Counted from the stretch's first letter, positions 1 to 10,097 are shown. The stretch: 64,000 nucleotides of DNA from Saccharothrix tamanrassetensis (GCF_014203665.1 NZ_JACHJN010000010.1:1-64000); one strand, 5' to 3'. Translations and numbers: made by a program. The notes: generated by a model not told the origin, from the letters alone.

Positions 1-86
1 ATCGAAAACCACTCGAACCGAGTGACCTGCTCCGGGGCTTGTGCGCCGCGCTCCGTTCCGGCTTTCCCGGCCCGTTCCGCGCTGAC

Positions 87-1166
87 ATGGAGAAACTTAC
101 ACGAGCGCCCCCGGATAGTGAAATCGGGGGGTTGGTTGCGGCATCTCCGCAGCTAGACGTGGTGCGCGGGGCCAGGGCGGAGGATGCTGTCCCGGTGCTG
201 ATCCCCCCTCGACTCCGCCCGTGGGGCAGGTACGGCCTCCACCTCCTCGTGGTCGCCGCTTGCTACTACGGGGGCGCCCGCCTGGGACTGCTCCAGGCAT
301 TGGTCGACGACCAGGTGACACCGCTGTGGCCGCCGACCGGCGTCGCGCTGCTGGCCCTGCTGCTGGGCGGGGTGCGGCTGTGGCCGGGGATCGCCATCGC
401 GGCCTTCGTGGTCAACGCGACGCTGGGCGACAGCAGCTCGGCGTTCCTCATCAGCGTCGGCAACACGCTGGGTCCGGTGGTCGCCTTCCTCCTGCTCAAG
501 CACTCCGGGTTCCGGATGGAGATGGACCGGACGCGGGACGCGCTCGCGCTGGTCTTCCTGGGGGCGTTCGCGGGGATGGCGGTCAGCGCCAGCATCGGCA
601 CGGGTGCGCTGCTGTTCGCCGGCACGATCGACTCCGCGGGCTTCTGGTCCACCTGGTCGGTGTGGTGGACCGGTGACGCGATGGGCGTCCTGATCCTGGT
701 GCCGCTGGTGCTGGCGGTGCGCGGGGCCCGCTTCCCCTTCCGGTCGGCGCGCACGGCGGAGCTGGCGGCACTGCTGGTCTGCACGACCGGAGTGATGCTG
801 ATCGCGGCGAGCAGCCCGCTGCGGCTGCTGTACGTGGTGTTCCCGTTCGCGGTGTGGGGCGCATTGCGCTTCCAACACCTGGGCGCGGCTCCGTGCGCGT
901 TGATCGCGACGGCGCTCGCGGCCCGGGGTGCGGCGGCCGGGATCGGGCCGTTCGCCGCCATGGACCTGTTGCCCCGGATGGTGACGTTGCAGGCGTTCAA
1001 CACCACGGTCGCGTTGACGACGTTGGTGTTGAGCGCGGTGATCGCCGAGCGCAACGAGGCGCGCAGGGCGATCGAGCAGACGTGCACCCAGTTGGCCGCG
1101 GTGGTGGAGCAGTACCGGCCGCTGCTGGGCGACGAGGCGCCGCCGAGCCGTCCGGATGTCCGCTGA
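87..1166 (+). CDS. MASE1-domain integral membrane protein without output domain
   Basis: About 359 residues, mostly hydrophobic, with roughly eight to nine membrane segments, beginning near WGRYGLHLLVVAACYYGGAR and including the TPLWPPTGVALLALLLGG stretch typical of MASE1 sensory membrane domains. MASE1 normally sits at the N-terminus of histidine kinases or GGDEF/EAL proteins. Here only a short charged helix (AERNEARRAIEQTCTQLAAV) follows the last membrane segment and no catalytic domain is present. I prefer the ATG at 87 over one at 39 because the extra 16 residues look non-coding. The stop TGA shares a base with the ATG of the lycopene cyclase at 1166, so the two are translationally coupled. 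Ligand unknown. Confidence 0.8.
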   Translation: MEKLTRAPPDSEIGGLVAASPQLDVVRGARAEDAVPVLIPPRLRPWGRYGLHLLVVAACYYGGARLGLLQALVDDQVTPLWPPTGVALLALLLGGVRLWPGIAIAAFVVNATLGDSSSAFLISVGNTLGPVVAFLLLKHSGFRMEMDRTRDALALVFLGAFAGMAVSASIGTGALLFAGTIDSAGFWSTWSVWWTGDAMGVLILVPLVLAVRGARFPFRSARTAELAALLVCTTGVMLIAASSPLRLLYVVFPFAVWGALRFQHLGAAPCALIATALAARGAAAGIGPFAAMDLLPRMVTLQAFNTTVALTTLVLSAVIAERNEARRAIEQTCTQLAAVVEQYRPLLGDEAPPSRPDVR

Positions 1167-2248
1167 TGGACGTGCTGATCGTCGGCGGTGGTCCGGCGGG
1201 GCGTGCGCTGGCGTCGGCGTGTTCGGCGCGGGGCCTCGCCACCGCGTTGGTCGACCCGCACCCGGAACGGCCGTGGCCCGCGACCTACGCGGCGTGGGCG
1301 GACGAGTTGCCCGATGACGCGCCGGTCGCCGTGTCCACCAGCAGGTCACGCGTGTTCACGACGACGGAGCACCGGATCGCGCGCGGCTACGCCGTGCTGG
1401 ACAACGAACGGCTCCGGCGGTTGCCCGACGACGTGCGCGTGGTGCAGGGCACGGTCGTCGAGCGCGACGACAGGCAGGTGGTCCTGCGGGACGGGCGCGT
1501 GCTGCGCGCGGGCCTGGTGGTGAACGCGGCGGGCGCAAGGGGGCAGGTGGCCCAGCACGCAGTCGGCGTGGTGGTGCCGAAGGCCGCAGCCGCACCGTTC
1601 GTCGGGGACGACGAGGCTCTGGTCATGGACTGGCGCAAGCCGCCGGACGCGGCGACGCCGGACCCGACGTTCCTCTACGCCATCCCGGTGTCGGACGACC
1701 GGGTGCTGCTGGAGGAGACCTCGTTGGCGCGCAAGCCCGGCCTGCCGTTGGCCGAACTGCGCGTGCGCCTGCACGCGCGCCTTGCCGCACAAGGGATTCC
1801 ACTCCCCCACGACGAGGAGCGGGTACGGATCCCGATGGACCCTGGGCCGGAGTGGGACGCGTTCGGTGCGGCGGCGGGACTGGTGCACCCGGCGACCGGC
1901 TACAGCGTGGCGACCGCGCTGAGGCTGGCGCCGGCGGTGGCACGGGCGATCGTGGACGGCGTGCCGGTGCGCAACGTGGTGTGGCCGGCCGGAGCACGGG
2001 CCGTCCACGCGTTGCGCCGGCACGGCCTGTCCGCGTTGCTGGCCATGCGGCCCGACCAGGTTCCGCAATTTTTCGACCTATTTTTCCAATTGCCGGAGAA
2101 TCTTCAACGGAACTATCTGTGCGACCGCTCCGACCTGCGCGGCACGCTCGACGCGATGTCCGCTCTGTTCCGCCGCGCGCCGTGGCGGATGCGCGCCCGA
2201 TTGGCATTTTCGGTGCAATCGGCCACAGATACACGAACACCTGGTTAA
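1166..2248 (+). CDS. Lycopene cyclase, CrtL/CrtY (plant/cyanobacterial) type
   Basis: A 360-residue FAD/NAD-dependent cyclase that would close the ends of lycopene into beta-ionone rings. Visible landmarks are the N-terminal dinucleotide fold VLIVGGGPAGRALA, the MDWR segment, the LLEETSLARKPGLPL segment (compare FLEETSLVARPGL in plant cyclases) and GLVHPATGYSVATAL (compare GMVHPSTGYMVA). The start overlaps the MASE1 stop as TGATG. No other carotenoid genes (crtE, B, I) lie in the window, so lycopene must come from elsewhere or the substrate differs. The C-terminal part (about 2068-2130 and 2200-2248) is noticeably A+T-rich with TTT, CTA, AAT and TAT codons unlike the rest. Confidence 0.85.
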   Translation: MDVLIVGGGPAGRALASACSARGLATALVDPHPERPWPATYAAWADELPDDAPVAVSTSRSRVFTTTEHRIARGYAVLDNERLRRLPDDVRVVQGTVVERDDRQVVLRDGRVLRAGLVVNAAGARGQVAQHAVGVVVPKAAAAPFVGDDEALVMDWRKPPDAATPDPTFLYAIPVSDDRVLLEETSLARKPGLPLAELRVRLHARLAAQGIPLPHDEERVRIPMDPGPEWDAFGAAAGLVHPATGYSVATALRLAPAVARAIVDGVPVRNVVWPAGARAVHALRRHGLSALLAMRPDQVPQFFDLFFQLPENLQRNYLCDRSDLRGTLDAMSALFRRAPWRMRARLAFSVQSATDTRTPG

Positions 2249-2288
2249 CGCTCTGGGCTTCTCAAGATCGACCGGGCACGATCAGCGT

Positions 2289-3992
2289 GTGCCCGCCTTG
2301 CTGGATGACGTTCGGTTCGCCTTCCAGCCGCTGTTCAACCTCAACACCGGAGGGGTCGTCGCGGTCGAGGCACTGGCCCGCCCGCACGACGGCAGCGTGC
2401 AGGACCTGCTCCGCATGGCTTTCCGTGCGGGGTACCTGGCGAACACCGATGTGGCTCTCGCCTGTCGTGCGGTCCGCAGCGCGGCCGACCACGACTTCAC
2501 CCTCCCGCTGCACGTGAACCTGCTCGCGATGACCCTCGCGGACAAGCCGGAGCAGCTGGCCCCGCTGTACGCGGCGCTGCGCGACACGGGCCGTCCGACC
2601 GCGAACCTGGTGGTGGAGGTGGGCACGCCGTACTCGCGCGCCCCGCGCCACCGGCTGGTCCGGCACCTGGAGCGGCTGCGCGCGGACGGGTTCCGGATCG
2701 GCCTGGACGGCGTGGGCGAGGGAGACTCGCCGCTGTCGCTGCTGGCCGAGGTGCAACCCGACGTGGTCAAGCTGGACCGCGAGGTCGTGCAGGAGCTGCC
2801 CGCCGACCCCGCCCGGACCGCGCTGGTCCAAGCCCTGCAACACCTGTGCGAGGCGACGGACACGCAGATCGTCGCGGAGGGCGTGGAGACCGAGGCGCAG
2901 CTGGCCGCGCTGCGCCGGTTGGGCGTGCGGCTCGCCCAGGGCAACCTGCTGGCGCCCGCGCAGCGCCGACCCAGGGTGAACGTGACCATCTCGACCGTGC
3001 TCAGCGAGGTCAACGACCCCGAGGCGGCCGGCAAGACGATGACCAAGCCGTTGCGCCGCAAGGCCGGTCCGAAGGTGACCGACTTCCTGCACCCCGCGAC
3101 CACGCTGCCCGAGTCGGCGACCTCCGAGGAGGTCCGGGACGTGCTGGCCACCCAGCCGTCGGTGAGCGGCGTGGTGCTGGTGGACGAGGACGGCCGGCCG
3201 ACCTGGACGGTGGACCGCAACCGGTTCCTGCTGGCCGTGACTGGGCCGTTCGGGCACGCCCTGCACGCCAAGCGGGAGGCCGCGCGGCTGGCGGACAAGC
3301 CTCGGGTGATCGGCGCCGAGTCGTCCGCGCTGGAGATGCTGGACATCGTCGCGCACGCCAACCGCGAGCGGACCAACGACGACCTGGTGGTCGTGGACGG
3401 TGACGACCGGTGCGTGGGCGTGGTCCGGGTGGCGGACGTGGTGCGCGGCATCGCGGAGCTGAAGGTGGAGCAGGCGGCGGCGTTGAGCCCGCTGACCCGC
3501 TTGCCGGGCAGCGATTCCATCGCGCGCGAGGTGGATCGGCGGATCCTCAACGGCGACATCTTCGCCGTGGGGTGGCTGGACGTCGACGCGTTCAAGCGGG
3601 TCAACGACTCGGTCGGGTTCGCGGCGGGTGACGACCTGATCCGGGCGCTCGGGCGGAAGCTGTCGGAGGGCGCCACGTCGTTCCCCGGCGTGCAGGTCGG
3701 GCACGTGGGCGGGGACGACTTCCTGGTCGTCGCGGGGCTGAACGAGATCGTGCCGTACGCGGCGGGCGTGCTGGACACGGCGTTCGACGCGGAAGGGCAC
3801 GCGGTGACGCTGTCGCTGGCGACGCTCGTCTGCGCGGCGGGCACCGTGGGTTCGTACCGGGAGGTGTCGCGACTGCTGGCTCCGTTGAAGGAGCACGCCA
3901 AGTCGTTGCGCGGCAACAGTTGGGTACTAGGACGTCCGGGCAGCGACCACGTGGACGTACTGCGCGGCGGAGCGCACCTCGCGGTGAGCTGA
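2289..3992 (+). CDS. EAL-CBS-GGDEF protein (c-di-GMP signalling, partly degenerate)
   Basis: A 567-residue cytosolic protein in the order EAL (about 1-230), CBS pair (about 255-395), GGDEF (about 400-555). The EAL signature reads EALARP. The later motifs keep E (LVVEVGT), K (VVKLDREVV) and E (IVAEGVETEAQ), but the usual DDFG is DGVG, so one metal-binding Asp is missing. The cyclase motif is GGDDF within VGHVGGDDFLVV, with an intact LDVDAFKRVND. It may therefore bind or make c-di-GMP rather than degrade it; CBS domains suggest adenine nucleotide sensing. GTG start; the gene begins 40 bp after the cyclase in the same orientation. No membrane segment. Confidence 0.85.
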   Translation: MPALLDDVRFAFQPLFNLNTGGVVAVEALARPHDGSVQDLLRMAFRAGYLANTDVALACRAVRSAADHDFTLPLHVNLLAMTLADKPEQLAPLYAALRDTGRPTANLVVEVGTPYSRAPRHRLVRHLERLRADGFRIGLDGVGEGDSPLSLLAEVQPDVVKLDREVVQELPADPARTALVQALQHLCEATDTQIVAEGVETEAQLAALRRLGVRLAQGNLLAPAQRRPRVNVTISTVLSEVNDPEAAGKTMTKPLRRKAGPKVTDFLHPATTLPESATSEEVRDVLATQPSVSGVVLVDEDGRPTWTVDRNRFLLAVTGPFGHALHAKREAARLADKPRVIGAESSALEMLDIVAHANRERTNDDLVVVDGDDRCVGVVRVADVVRGIAELKVEQAAALSPLTRLPGSDSIAREVDRRILNGDIFAVGWLDVDAFKRVNDSVGFAAGDDLIRALGRKLSEGATSFPGVQVGHVGGDDFLVVAGLNEIVPYAAGVLDTAFDAEGHAVTLSLATLVCAAGTVGSYREVSRLLAPLKEHAKSLRGNSWVLGRPGSDHVDVLRGGAHLAVS

Positions 3993-4083
3993 GGCCGTCG
4001 CGAAGTTCACCGCAACGATGCCTGTGCGCTCATACCGATCACTCATAGCATCAGAGTGACTACCCAGCGCAGGGAGGTCCCTG

Positions 4084-5202
4084 GTGAGCGAGGTCGAAGT
4101 CACCGCTCTACCGCGTCAGCGAACCGAGTTCGACACGGCGTTGTCGATAGGTGTGGAAGAAGAGTTCCTGTTGGTCGACGCGATCACCGGAGCCTTGGTG
4201 CCGTTGGCGGGCGAAGTGCTCGGCGACGCCGACGGCGTGCTGGACCTCCAGGCCGAGATGACCCGGTTCCAGGTGGAGAGCGCCACCGCAGTGTGCCGGA
4301 CGATGGCCGAGGTCCGGGAGCAGCTGGTGTTGTCCCGGCGGGCCCTGGGAAACCTGGCGCGGGAGCACCACGCGCGGATCGTGGCCACCGGCACACCCGT
4401 GCTGGGCGCCGTACGCCCGCCGCCGTTGACCGACGACCAGCGGTACCGGGACATCGCGCTCCAGTACGGATCGCTGGTCGACGCGCTGACCATCTGCGGG
4501 TGCCACGTGCACATCGGCATCCCGGACGAGGAGACCGGGGTGCTCATCTCCAACCACCTGCGGCGGTGGCTGCCGGTGCTGTTGGCGATCAGCGCGAACT
4601 CGCCGTTCTCGGAGGGTCGGGACACCGGGTACGCGAGCTGGCGCTACCTGTCGTGGAGCCCGTGGCCGTCGTCGGGCGCGCCGCCCTGGTTCGCGTCGGC
4701 CGACGACTACCGGCTGGGGACGCAGGTGTTGCGGGCTTCCGGCGCGTCGATGGATGCGGGGATGATCTACTGGGACATCCGGTTGTCGGCCAACCACCCG
4801 ACGGTCGAGCTGCGGGTGTGCGACGTGGCGGCGACCGTGGACGAGGCGGTGCTGATCGCCGCTCTGGTGCGGGCCATCGCCGCCACGGCGGTGGCCGGGA
4901 TCCCCGCGCTCCCGGTGTCGGACCTGGCTCTGCGGACCGCTTTGTGGCGTGCGGCGCGGGACGGGGTGGAGGGCGCGGGCTTCGAGCCGCACACCGGGCA
5001 GCTGGTGCCGGCGGCGGATCTGGTGCGGTCGCTGGTGGATTGGACGCGCCCGGCGTTGCGGGCCTGTGGGGACGAACAGCTCGTCGACGAGGGGATCGCG
5101 CGGCTGCTGGTGGACGGTTGCGGGGCTTCGCGGCAGCGGCGCGCTTTCGTGCGGCGCGGGTCGTTGGTCGACGTGGTGGACTTGTTGGTGGCCCAGACCT
5201 GA
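4084..5202 (+). CDS. GCS2-family carboxylate-amine ligase (YbdK-like)
   Basis: A 372-residue member of the glutamate-cysteine ligase type 2 family, which forms gamma-glutamyl or similar amide bonds using ATP. Family signatures seen are SIGVEEEFLLVDAITG near the N-terminus, GCHVHIGIPDEE near residue 140 and SANSPFSEGRDTGYASWRY near 175, the substrate/metal-binding region. The GTG start at 4084 is supported by the ribosome-binding site AGGGAGG at 4071-4077. It is monocistronic: a divergent-free upstream gap of 91 bp, and a convergent SUF operon downstream. YbdK-type members have weak glutamate-cysteine ligase activity in vitro, so the physiological substrate is not determined by sequence alone. 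Confidence 0.85.
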   Translation: MSEVEVTALPRQRTEFDTALSIGVEEEFLLVDAITGALVPLAGEVLGDADGVLDLQAEMTRFQVESATAVCRTMAEVREQLVLSRRALGNLAREHHARIVATGTPVLGAVRPPPLTDDQRYRDIALQYGSLVDALTICGCHVHIGIPDEETGVLISNHLRRWLPVLLAISANSPFSEGRDTGYASWRYLSWSPWPSSGAPPWFASADDYRLGTQVLRASGASMDAGMIYWDIRLSANHPTVELRVCDVAATVDEAVLIAALVRAIAATAVAGIPALPVSDLALRTALWRAARDGVEGAGFEPHTGQLVPAADLVRSLVDWTRPALRACGDEQLVDEGIARLLVDGCGASRQRRAFVRRGSLVDVVDLLVAQT

Positions 5203-5379
5203 GCGACAGGTCCGAGTGGCGGATCCGGGGCTCGGTACCGGGTCTCTCCGGTGTCGGGCAGGAGTCGCTTCGGGTGTTCGACGAACAGCGGTCGCCGGCT
5301 TGAGGCCGACGACCGCTGTGGTGCGGTCCCTCTGGAGGTGGACTCCGGAGGGGCCGCGCGTGATGGTCCTGCGGGACTG

Positions 5380-5439
5380 CCGGGCTGCGAAACCCGGATT
5401 GTGGAGCTTCGGCCCGGAACCCGGGCGGTGCGGCCCGGG
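5380..5439. terminator. Hairpin-rich convergent intergenic region
   Basis: The 244-bp gap between the GCS2 ligase and sufT holds several inverted repeats and no plausible gene. At 5380-5397 CCGGGCT pairs (one mismatch) with AACCCGG. At 5412-5426 GCCCGG-AAC-CCGGGC is perfect, followed by another CCCGGG pair ending near 5439. No T tract is present, as is common in actinobacterial terminators. It is positioned to end both convergent transcripts. Confidence 0.4.
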
Positions 5440-5446
5440 ACGTGGA

Positions 5447-5914
5447 TCAGACCGTGAAACCGAGGGCGCGCAGTTGTTCGCGGCCGTCGTCGGTGATCTT
5501 CTCCGGACCCCACGGGGGCATCCAGACCCAGTTGATCCGGAAGTCGTCGACGATCCCGCCGCCGGCACCGCCGGTCAGGGCCGACCGCGTCTGGTCCTCG
5601 ATGACGTCCGTCAGGGGGCAGGCCGCCGACGTCAGCGTCATGTCGATCACGGCGACGTTCTGCTCGTCCACGCGGATGTCGTAGACCAGGCCCAGGTCGA
5701 CCACGTTGATGCCGAGTTCCGGGTCCACCACGTCGCGCATGGCTTCCTCGACGTCGTCCAGGTTCGCCACGTCCGCCTTGGGTGCGGGCGGTTCGGGCAT
5801 GCCCGCCGCGCCGCGGACCACGTCTTCGGTGCCCGTGTCCTGTGCCACGTCCTGCTCGACCTGTCCTGCCTGTTGTGCGACGGGTTCTGCGACCGCGTGC
5901 TCTGGGGTGGTCAT
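5447..5914 (-). CDS. sufT: SufT-type DUF59 iron-sulfur assembly protein
   Basis: 155 residues. The C-terminal two thirds is a DUF59/MIP18-like domain (VEEAMRDVVDPELGINVVDLG, then the conserved Cys in TSAACPLTDVIE). Such proteins assist maturation of Fe-S enzymes, usually as the last gene of actinobacterial SUF operons. The first ~50 residues are an acidic Gln/Val/Ala-rich extension ahead of the domain. The ATG at 5914 overlaps the sufU stop by four bases (ATGA), indicating translational coupling. Last gene of the operon. Confidence 0.9.
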   Translation of the reverse strand: MTTPEHAVAEPVAQQAGQVEQDVAQDTGTEDVVRGAAGMPEPPAPKADVANLDDVEEAMRDVVDPELGINVVDLGLVYDIRVDEQNVAVIDMTLTSAACPLTDVIEDQTRSALTGGAGGGIVDDFRINWVWMPPWGPEKITDDGREQLRALGFTV

Positions 5915-6354
5915 GCCTCTGCTCCTTCGCTGCGGGCCACCGCGTCCTTGAAAGCCATCCAACCCAGCAGGGCGCACTTGACGCGTGCCGGGTACTTCGC
6001 CACGCCTGCGAACGCGATGCCGTCTTCCAGGACGTCCTCGTCGGGCTCGACCTGGCCCCGGCCCTGCATCAGCTCCACGAAGGCGTCCAACTTCACGAAC
6101 GCCTCGCCCAACGGCCTGCCCACGACCAGGTCGGTCAGCACCGACGTGGACGCCTGGCTGATCGAACACCCCTGGCCGTCGTACGACACGTCCGCCACGG
6201 TGTCCCCGTCGAGCTTCACCCGCAGCGTCACCTCGTCGCCGCAGGTCGGGTTGATCTGGTGCGACTCCGCGTCGAACGGGTCGCGCAGGCCGCGGCCGTG
6301 CGGGTTCTTGTAGTGGTCCAGGATGATCTCCTGGTACATCTGCTGAAGCTGCAT
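5911..6354 (-). CDS. sufU: SufU zinc-dependent sulfurtransferase / scaffold-like protein
   Basis: 147 residues of the NifU-N/IscU-like family. The three expected cysteines are visible in NPTCGDEVTL, GQGCSISQAST and VKCALLGW, with the Asp after the first Cys. In Gram-positive SUF systems SufU accepts persulfide sulfur from SufS and passes it to the SufBCD scaffold. The start codon abuts the sufS stop with no intervening base and the stop overlaps sufT. Confidence 0.93.
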   Translation of the reverse strand: MQLQQMYQEIILDHYKNPHGRGLRDPFDAESHQINPTCGDEVTLRVKLDGDTVADVSYDGQGCSISQASTSVLTDLVVGRPLGEAFVKLDAFVELMQGRGQVEPDEDVLEDGIAFAGVAKYPARVKCALLGWMAFKDAVARSEGAEA

Positions 6355-7686
<1,332 letters not shown>

Positions 7687-8460
7687 TCAGCCGACCTTCG
7701 CGGCTTCCTGGTTGCCGGTGTACTTCACGTAACCGTGTTCTTCGAGCTGGTCGGCCAGCTCCCGGCCGCCGGACTCGACGATCCGGCCGTTCGCGAACAC
7801 GTGCACGAAGTCGGGCTGGATGTACTTGAGGATCCGGGTGTAGTGGGTGATCAGCATGACCCCCGCCTCACCGGACTCCTTGAACTTGTTCACACCCGCC
7901 GACACCACGCGCAGCGCGTCGACGTCCAGGCCGGAGTCGGTCTCGTCCAGGATCGCGATCTTCGGCTTGAGCAGGCCCAGCTGGAGGATCTCGTGGCGCT
8001 TCTTCTCACCGCCGGAGAAGCCCTCGTTGACCGAGCGCTCGCCGAAGGTGGGGTCGATGTCCAGGTCGGCCATCGCGCCCTTGACCTCCTTCACCCAGTG
8101 CCGCAGGTTCGGGGCCTCGCCGCGGACGGCGGTGGCGGCGGTGCGCAGGAAGTTCGTCATGGAGACGCCGGGCACCTCCACCGGGTACTGCATGGCGAGG
8201 AAGAGACCCGCGCGGGCGCGCTCGTCCACGCTCATCTCCAGCACGTCCTCGCCGTCCAGCAGCACGCTGCCGGAGGTGACGGTGTACTTGGGGTGACCGG
8301 CGACGGCGTAGGACAGGGTGGACTTGCCCGAGCCGTTCGGACCCATGATCGCGTGCGTCTCGCCGGCCTTGATGGTCAGGTCGACGCCCTTGAGGATCTC
8401 CTTGGACGCCTCGTCGGTGGTGACCGAGACGTGCAGGTCCTTGATCTCCAGAGTGGCCAT
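7687..8460 (-). CDS. sufC: SufC Fe-S assembly ATPase
   Basis: 257-residue ABC-type ATPase that drives conformational change in the SufBC2D scaffold. Walker A is GPNGSGKST, the signature is FSGGEKKRHE (the KR variant typical of SufC) and Walker B is IAILDETDSGLD. It lies between the Rieske protein and sufS on the minus strand, the order sufB-sufD-Rieske-sufC-sufS-sufU-sufT seen in many actinobacteria. No membrane segment, consistent with a cytosolic role. Confidence 0.95.
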   Translation of the reverse strand: MATLEIKDLHVSVTTDEASKEILKGVDLTIKAGETHAIMGPNGSGKSTLSYAVAGHPKYTVTSGSVLLDGEDVLEMSVDERARAGLFLAMQYPVEVPGVSMTNFLRTAATAVRGEAPNLRHWVKEVKGAMADLDIDPTFGERSVNEGFSGGEKKRHEILQLGLLKPKIAILDETDSGLDVDALRVVSAGVNKFKESGEAGVMLITHYTRILKYIQPDFVHVFANGRIVESGGRELADQLEEHGYVKYTGNQEAAKVG

Positions 8461-8493
8461 TTCGGTGCTCAGTTCTCCTGGTGGGGCGGGAAG

Positions 8494-8814
8494 TCAGTTC
8501 GTGGTGGCGGTGACGTCGACGTAGATGTCGCCGTCCCGGATGTCGACGGCGAAGACGTCGACCGGTTCGGTCGCGGGCGGGGAGGAGGGGCGGCCGGTGC
8601 GCAGGTCGAAGCACGACCCGTGCAGCCAGCACTCGATGCCCTTGCGGGTCACCTCGCCCTCGGACAGCGCGACCTCGGCGTGCGTGCACAGGTCGCGCAG
8701 CGCGTGCACGGTCTCGCCGTCGCGGACGAGCACCACCGGGGTGTACTCGTCGCCGACCTGGTACGCGACCGGCTTGCGGTCGTCCAGGTCGGCCAGCGAG
8801 CACACCCGGTTCAT
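8494..8814 (-). CDS. Rieske [2Fe-2S] ferredoxin-like protein in SUF operon
   Basis: 106-residue protein with both Rieske ligand pairs, CTH in DLCTHAEVALSEG and CWLH in ECWLHGSCFDL. It resembles ferredoxin subunits of non-heme iron oxygenases (NirD/BphF-like) and has no signal peptide. Its place between sufD and sufC is common in actinobacteria, where it probably supplies electrons to, or is a client of, the SUF machinery. That role is inferred from context. A 91-bp gap without an obvious ORF separates it from sufD, unusually wide for this operon. Confidence 0.88.
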   Translation of the reverse strand: MNRVCSLADLDDRKPVAYQVGDEYTPVVLVRDGETVHALRDLCTHAEVALSEGEVTRKGIECWLHGSCFDLRTGRPSSPPATEPVDVFAVDIRDGDIYVDVTATTN

Positions 8815-8905
8815 GCCGTGCCTCCGCCGGGACGGCCGTCCGTGCGGCGCCCGCGCCGGGACGCCCGCGCCGGCTGCTCCGCGCCGTGCTTCCGCTGGGA
8901 CGACG

Positions 8906-10096
8906 TCACGCTCCCACCGCCTCCAGCTCCGCCTCGATCGCGGCTTCCAGGCGCTCGCGGACCTCGGGCACGGCGATCTTGAGCAGGATCTCGTGGAAGA
9001 AGCCGCGCACGACCAGCCGGCGCGCCTGCTCCTCCGGGATGCCGCGCGCCTGGAGGTAGAACAGCTGCTCGTCGTCGAACCGGCCGGTGGCGCTGGCGTG
9101 GCCCGCGCCCTCGATCTCGCCGGTCTCGATCTCCAGGTTGGGCACCGAGTCGGCGCGCGCGCCGTCGGTGAGCACCAGGTTGCGGTTCAGCTCGAACGTC
9201 TCGGTGCCCTCGGCCGCCGCCCGGATCAGCACGTCGCCGATCCACACGGTGTGCGCGTCCTCGCCCTGCAACGCGCCCTTGTAGACCACGTTGCTGCGGC
9301 AGTTGGACACCGCGTGGTCCACGAACGTGCGGTGCTCCAAGTGCTGCCCGGCGTCGGCGAAGTACAGGCCCAGCAGCTCGGCGTCGCCGCCGCGCCCGGT
9401 GTAGGTGACCACCGGGGTGAGCCGGACCAGGTCGCCGCCCAGGGTGATGACGGTGTGCTTGAACGTGGCGTCGCGGCCCAGCCGGGCGTGGTGCGACGAC
9501 ACGTGCACCGCGTCGTCGGCCCAGTCCTGGACGGCGACCACGGTCAGGTGCGCGCCGTCGCCGACCACGAACTCCACGTTGTCCGCGTACACGCCGGAGC
9601 CCCGGTGGTCCAGGACCACGACGGCCTCGGCGAACTGCTCGGCCCGGATCTGCAGGTGCCCGTAGGCGACCTGGCCCTCGCCCGCGCCGGTCACCGTGAC
9701 GGTGGTCGGCTCGACCTTGGTGTCCTTCGGCAGCGTCACGACGGTGGCCTCGGTGAACGAGGTCCACGCCTGCGCCGCGATCCGGTCGCCCGGCGTGCCC
9801 GCGACGCCCAGGCGCTCGTCGCCCCTGGCCACGGTCTCCACGCGGACGCCGTCGGCGGCCATGACCTCGACCGTGACCGAGGCGGTCGCGGCGGCGCCGT
9901 TGTGCAGGTTCGCCAGGCGCTTCATGGGCGTGAAGCGCCAGATCTCCTCACGGCCGCCGGGCACCTCGAACGCGTTCACGTCGAACGACGTGAAGTGGTC
10001 CGCGCGGGAGGCCACCCGGCGGTGGCCCTTCTCCTGGCCACCGCCGTGCGAGTGGGCCGTCAGGCCGTGTTGCTGGTCTTGAGTGGTGACGGCCAT
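8906..10096 (-). CDS. sufD: SufD scaffold subunit
   Basis: 396 residues. The C-terminal beta-helix region aligns by eye with SufB/SufD (HLEHRTFVDHAVSNCRSNVVYKG, then QLFYLQARGIPEEQARRLVVRGF). SufD pairs with SufB and two SufC to form the Fe-S scaffold. It starts one base after the sufB stop region (ATG at 10096, sufB stop at 10098-10100). The N-terminal start at MAVTTQDQQHG gives a normal length for actinobacterial SufD. Confidence 0.92.
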   Translation of the reverse strand: MAVTTQDQQHGLTAHSHGGGQEKGHRRVASRADHFTSFDVNAFEVPGGREEIWRFTPMKRLANLHNGAAATASVTVEVMAADGVRVETVARGDERLGVAGTPGDRIAAQAWTSFTEATVVTLPKDTKVEPTTVTVTGAGEGQVAYGHLQIRAEQFAEAVVVLDHRGSGVYADNVEFVVGDGAHLTVVAVQDWADDAVHVSSHHARLGRDATFKHTVITLGGDLVRLTPVVTYTGRGGDAELLGLYFADAGQHLEHRTFVDHAVSNCRSNVVYKGALQGEDAHTVWIGDVLIRAAAEGTETFELNRNLVLTDGARADSVPNLEIETGEIEGAGHASATGRFDDEQLFYLQARGIPEEQARRLVVRGFFHEILLKIAVPEVRERLEAAIEAELEAVGA

Positions 10097-10097
10097 G

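Noticed and set aside
1166-2248. Carotenoid biosynthetic cluster
   Set aside because: Only the cyclase is present; no prenyltransferase, phytoene synthase or desaturase lies near.
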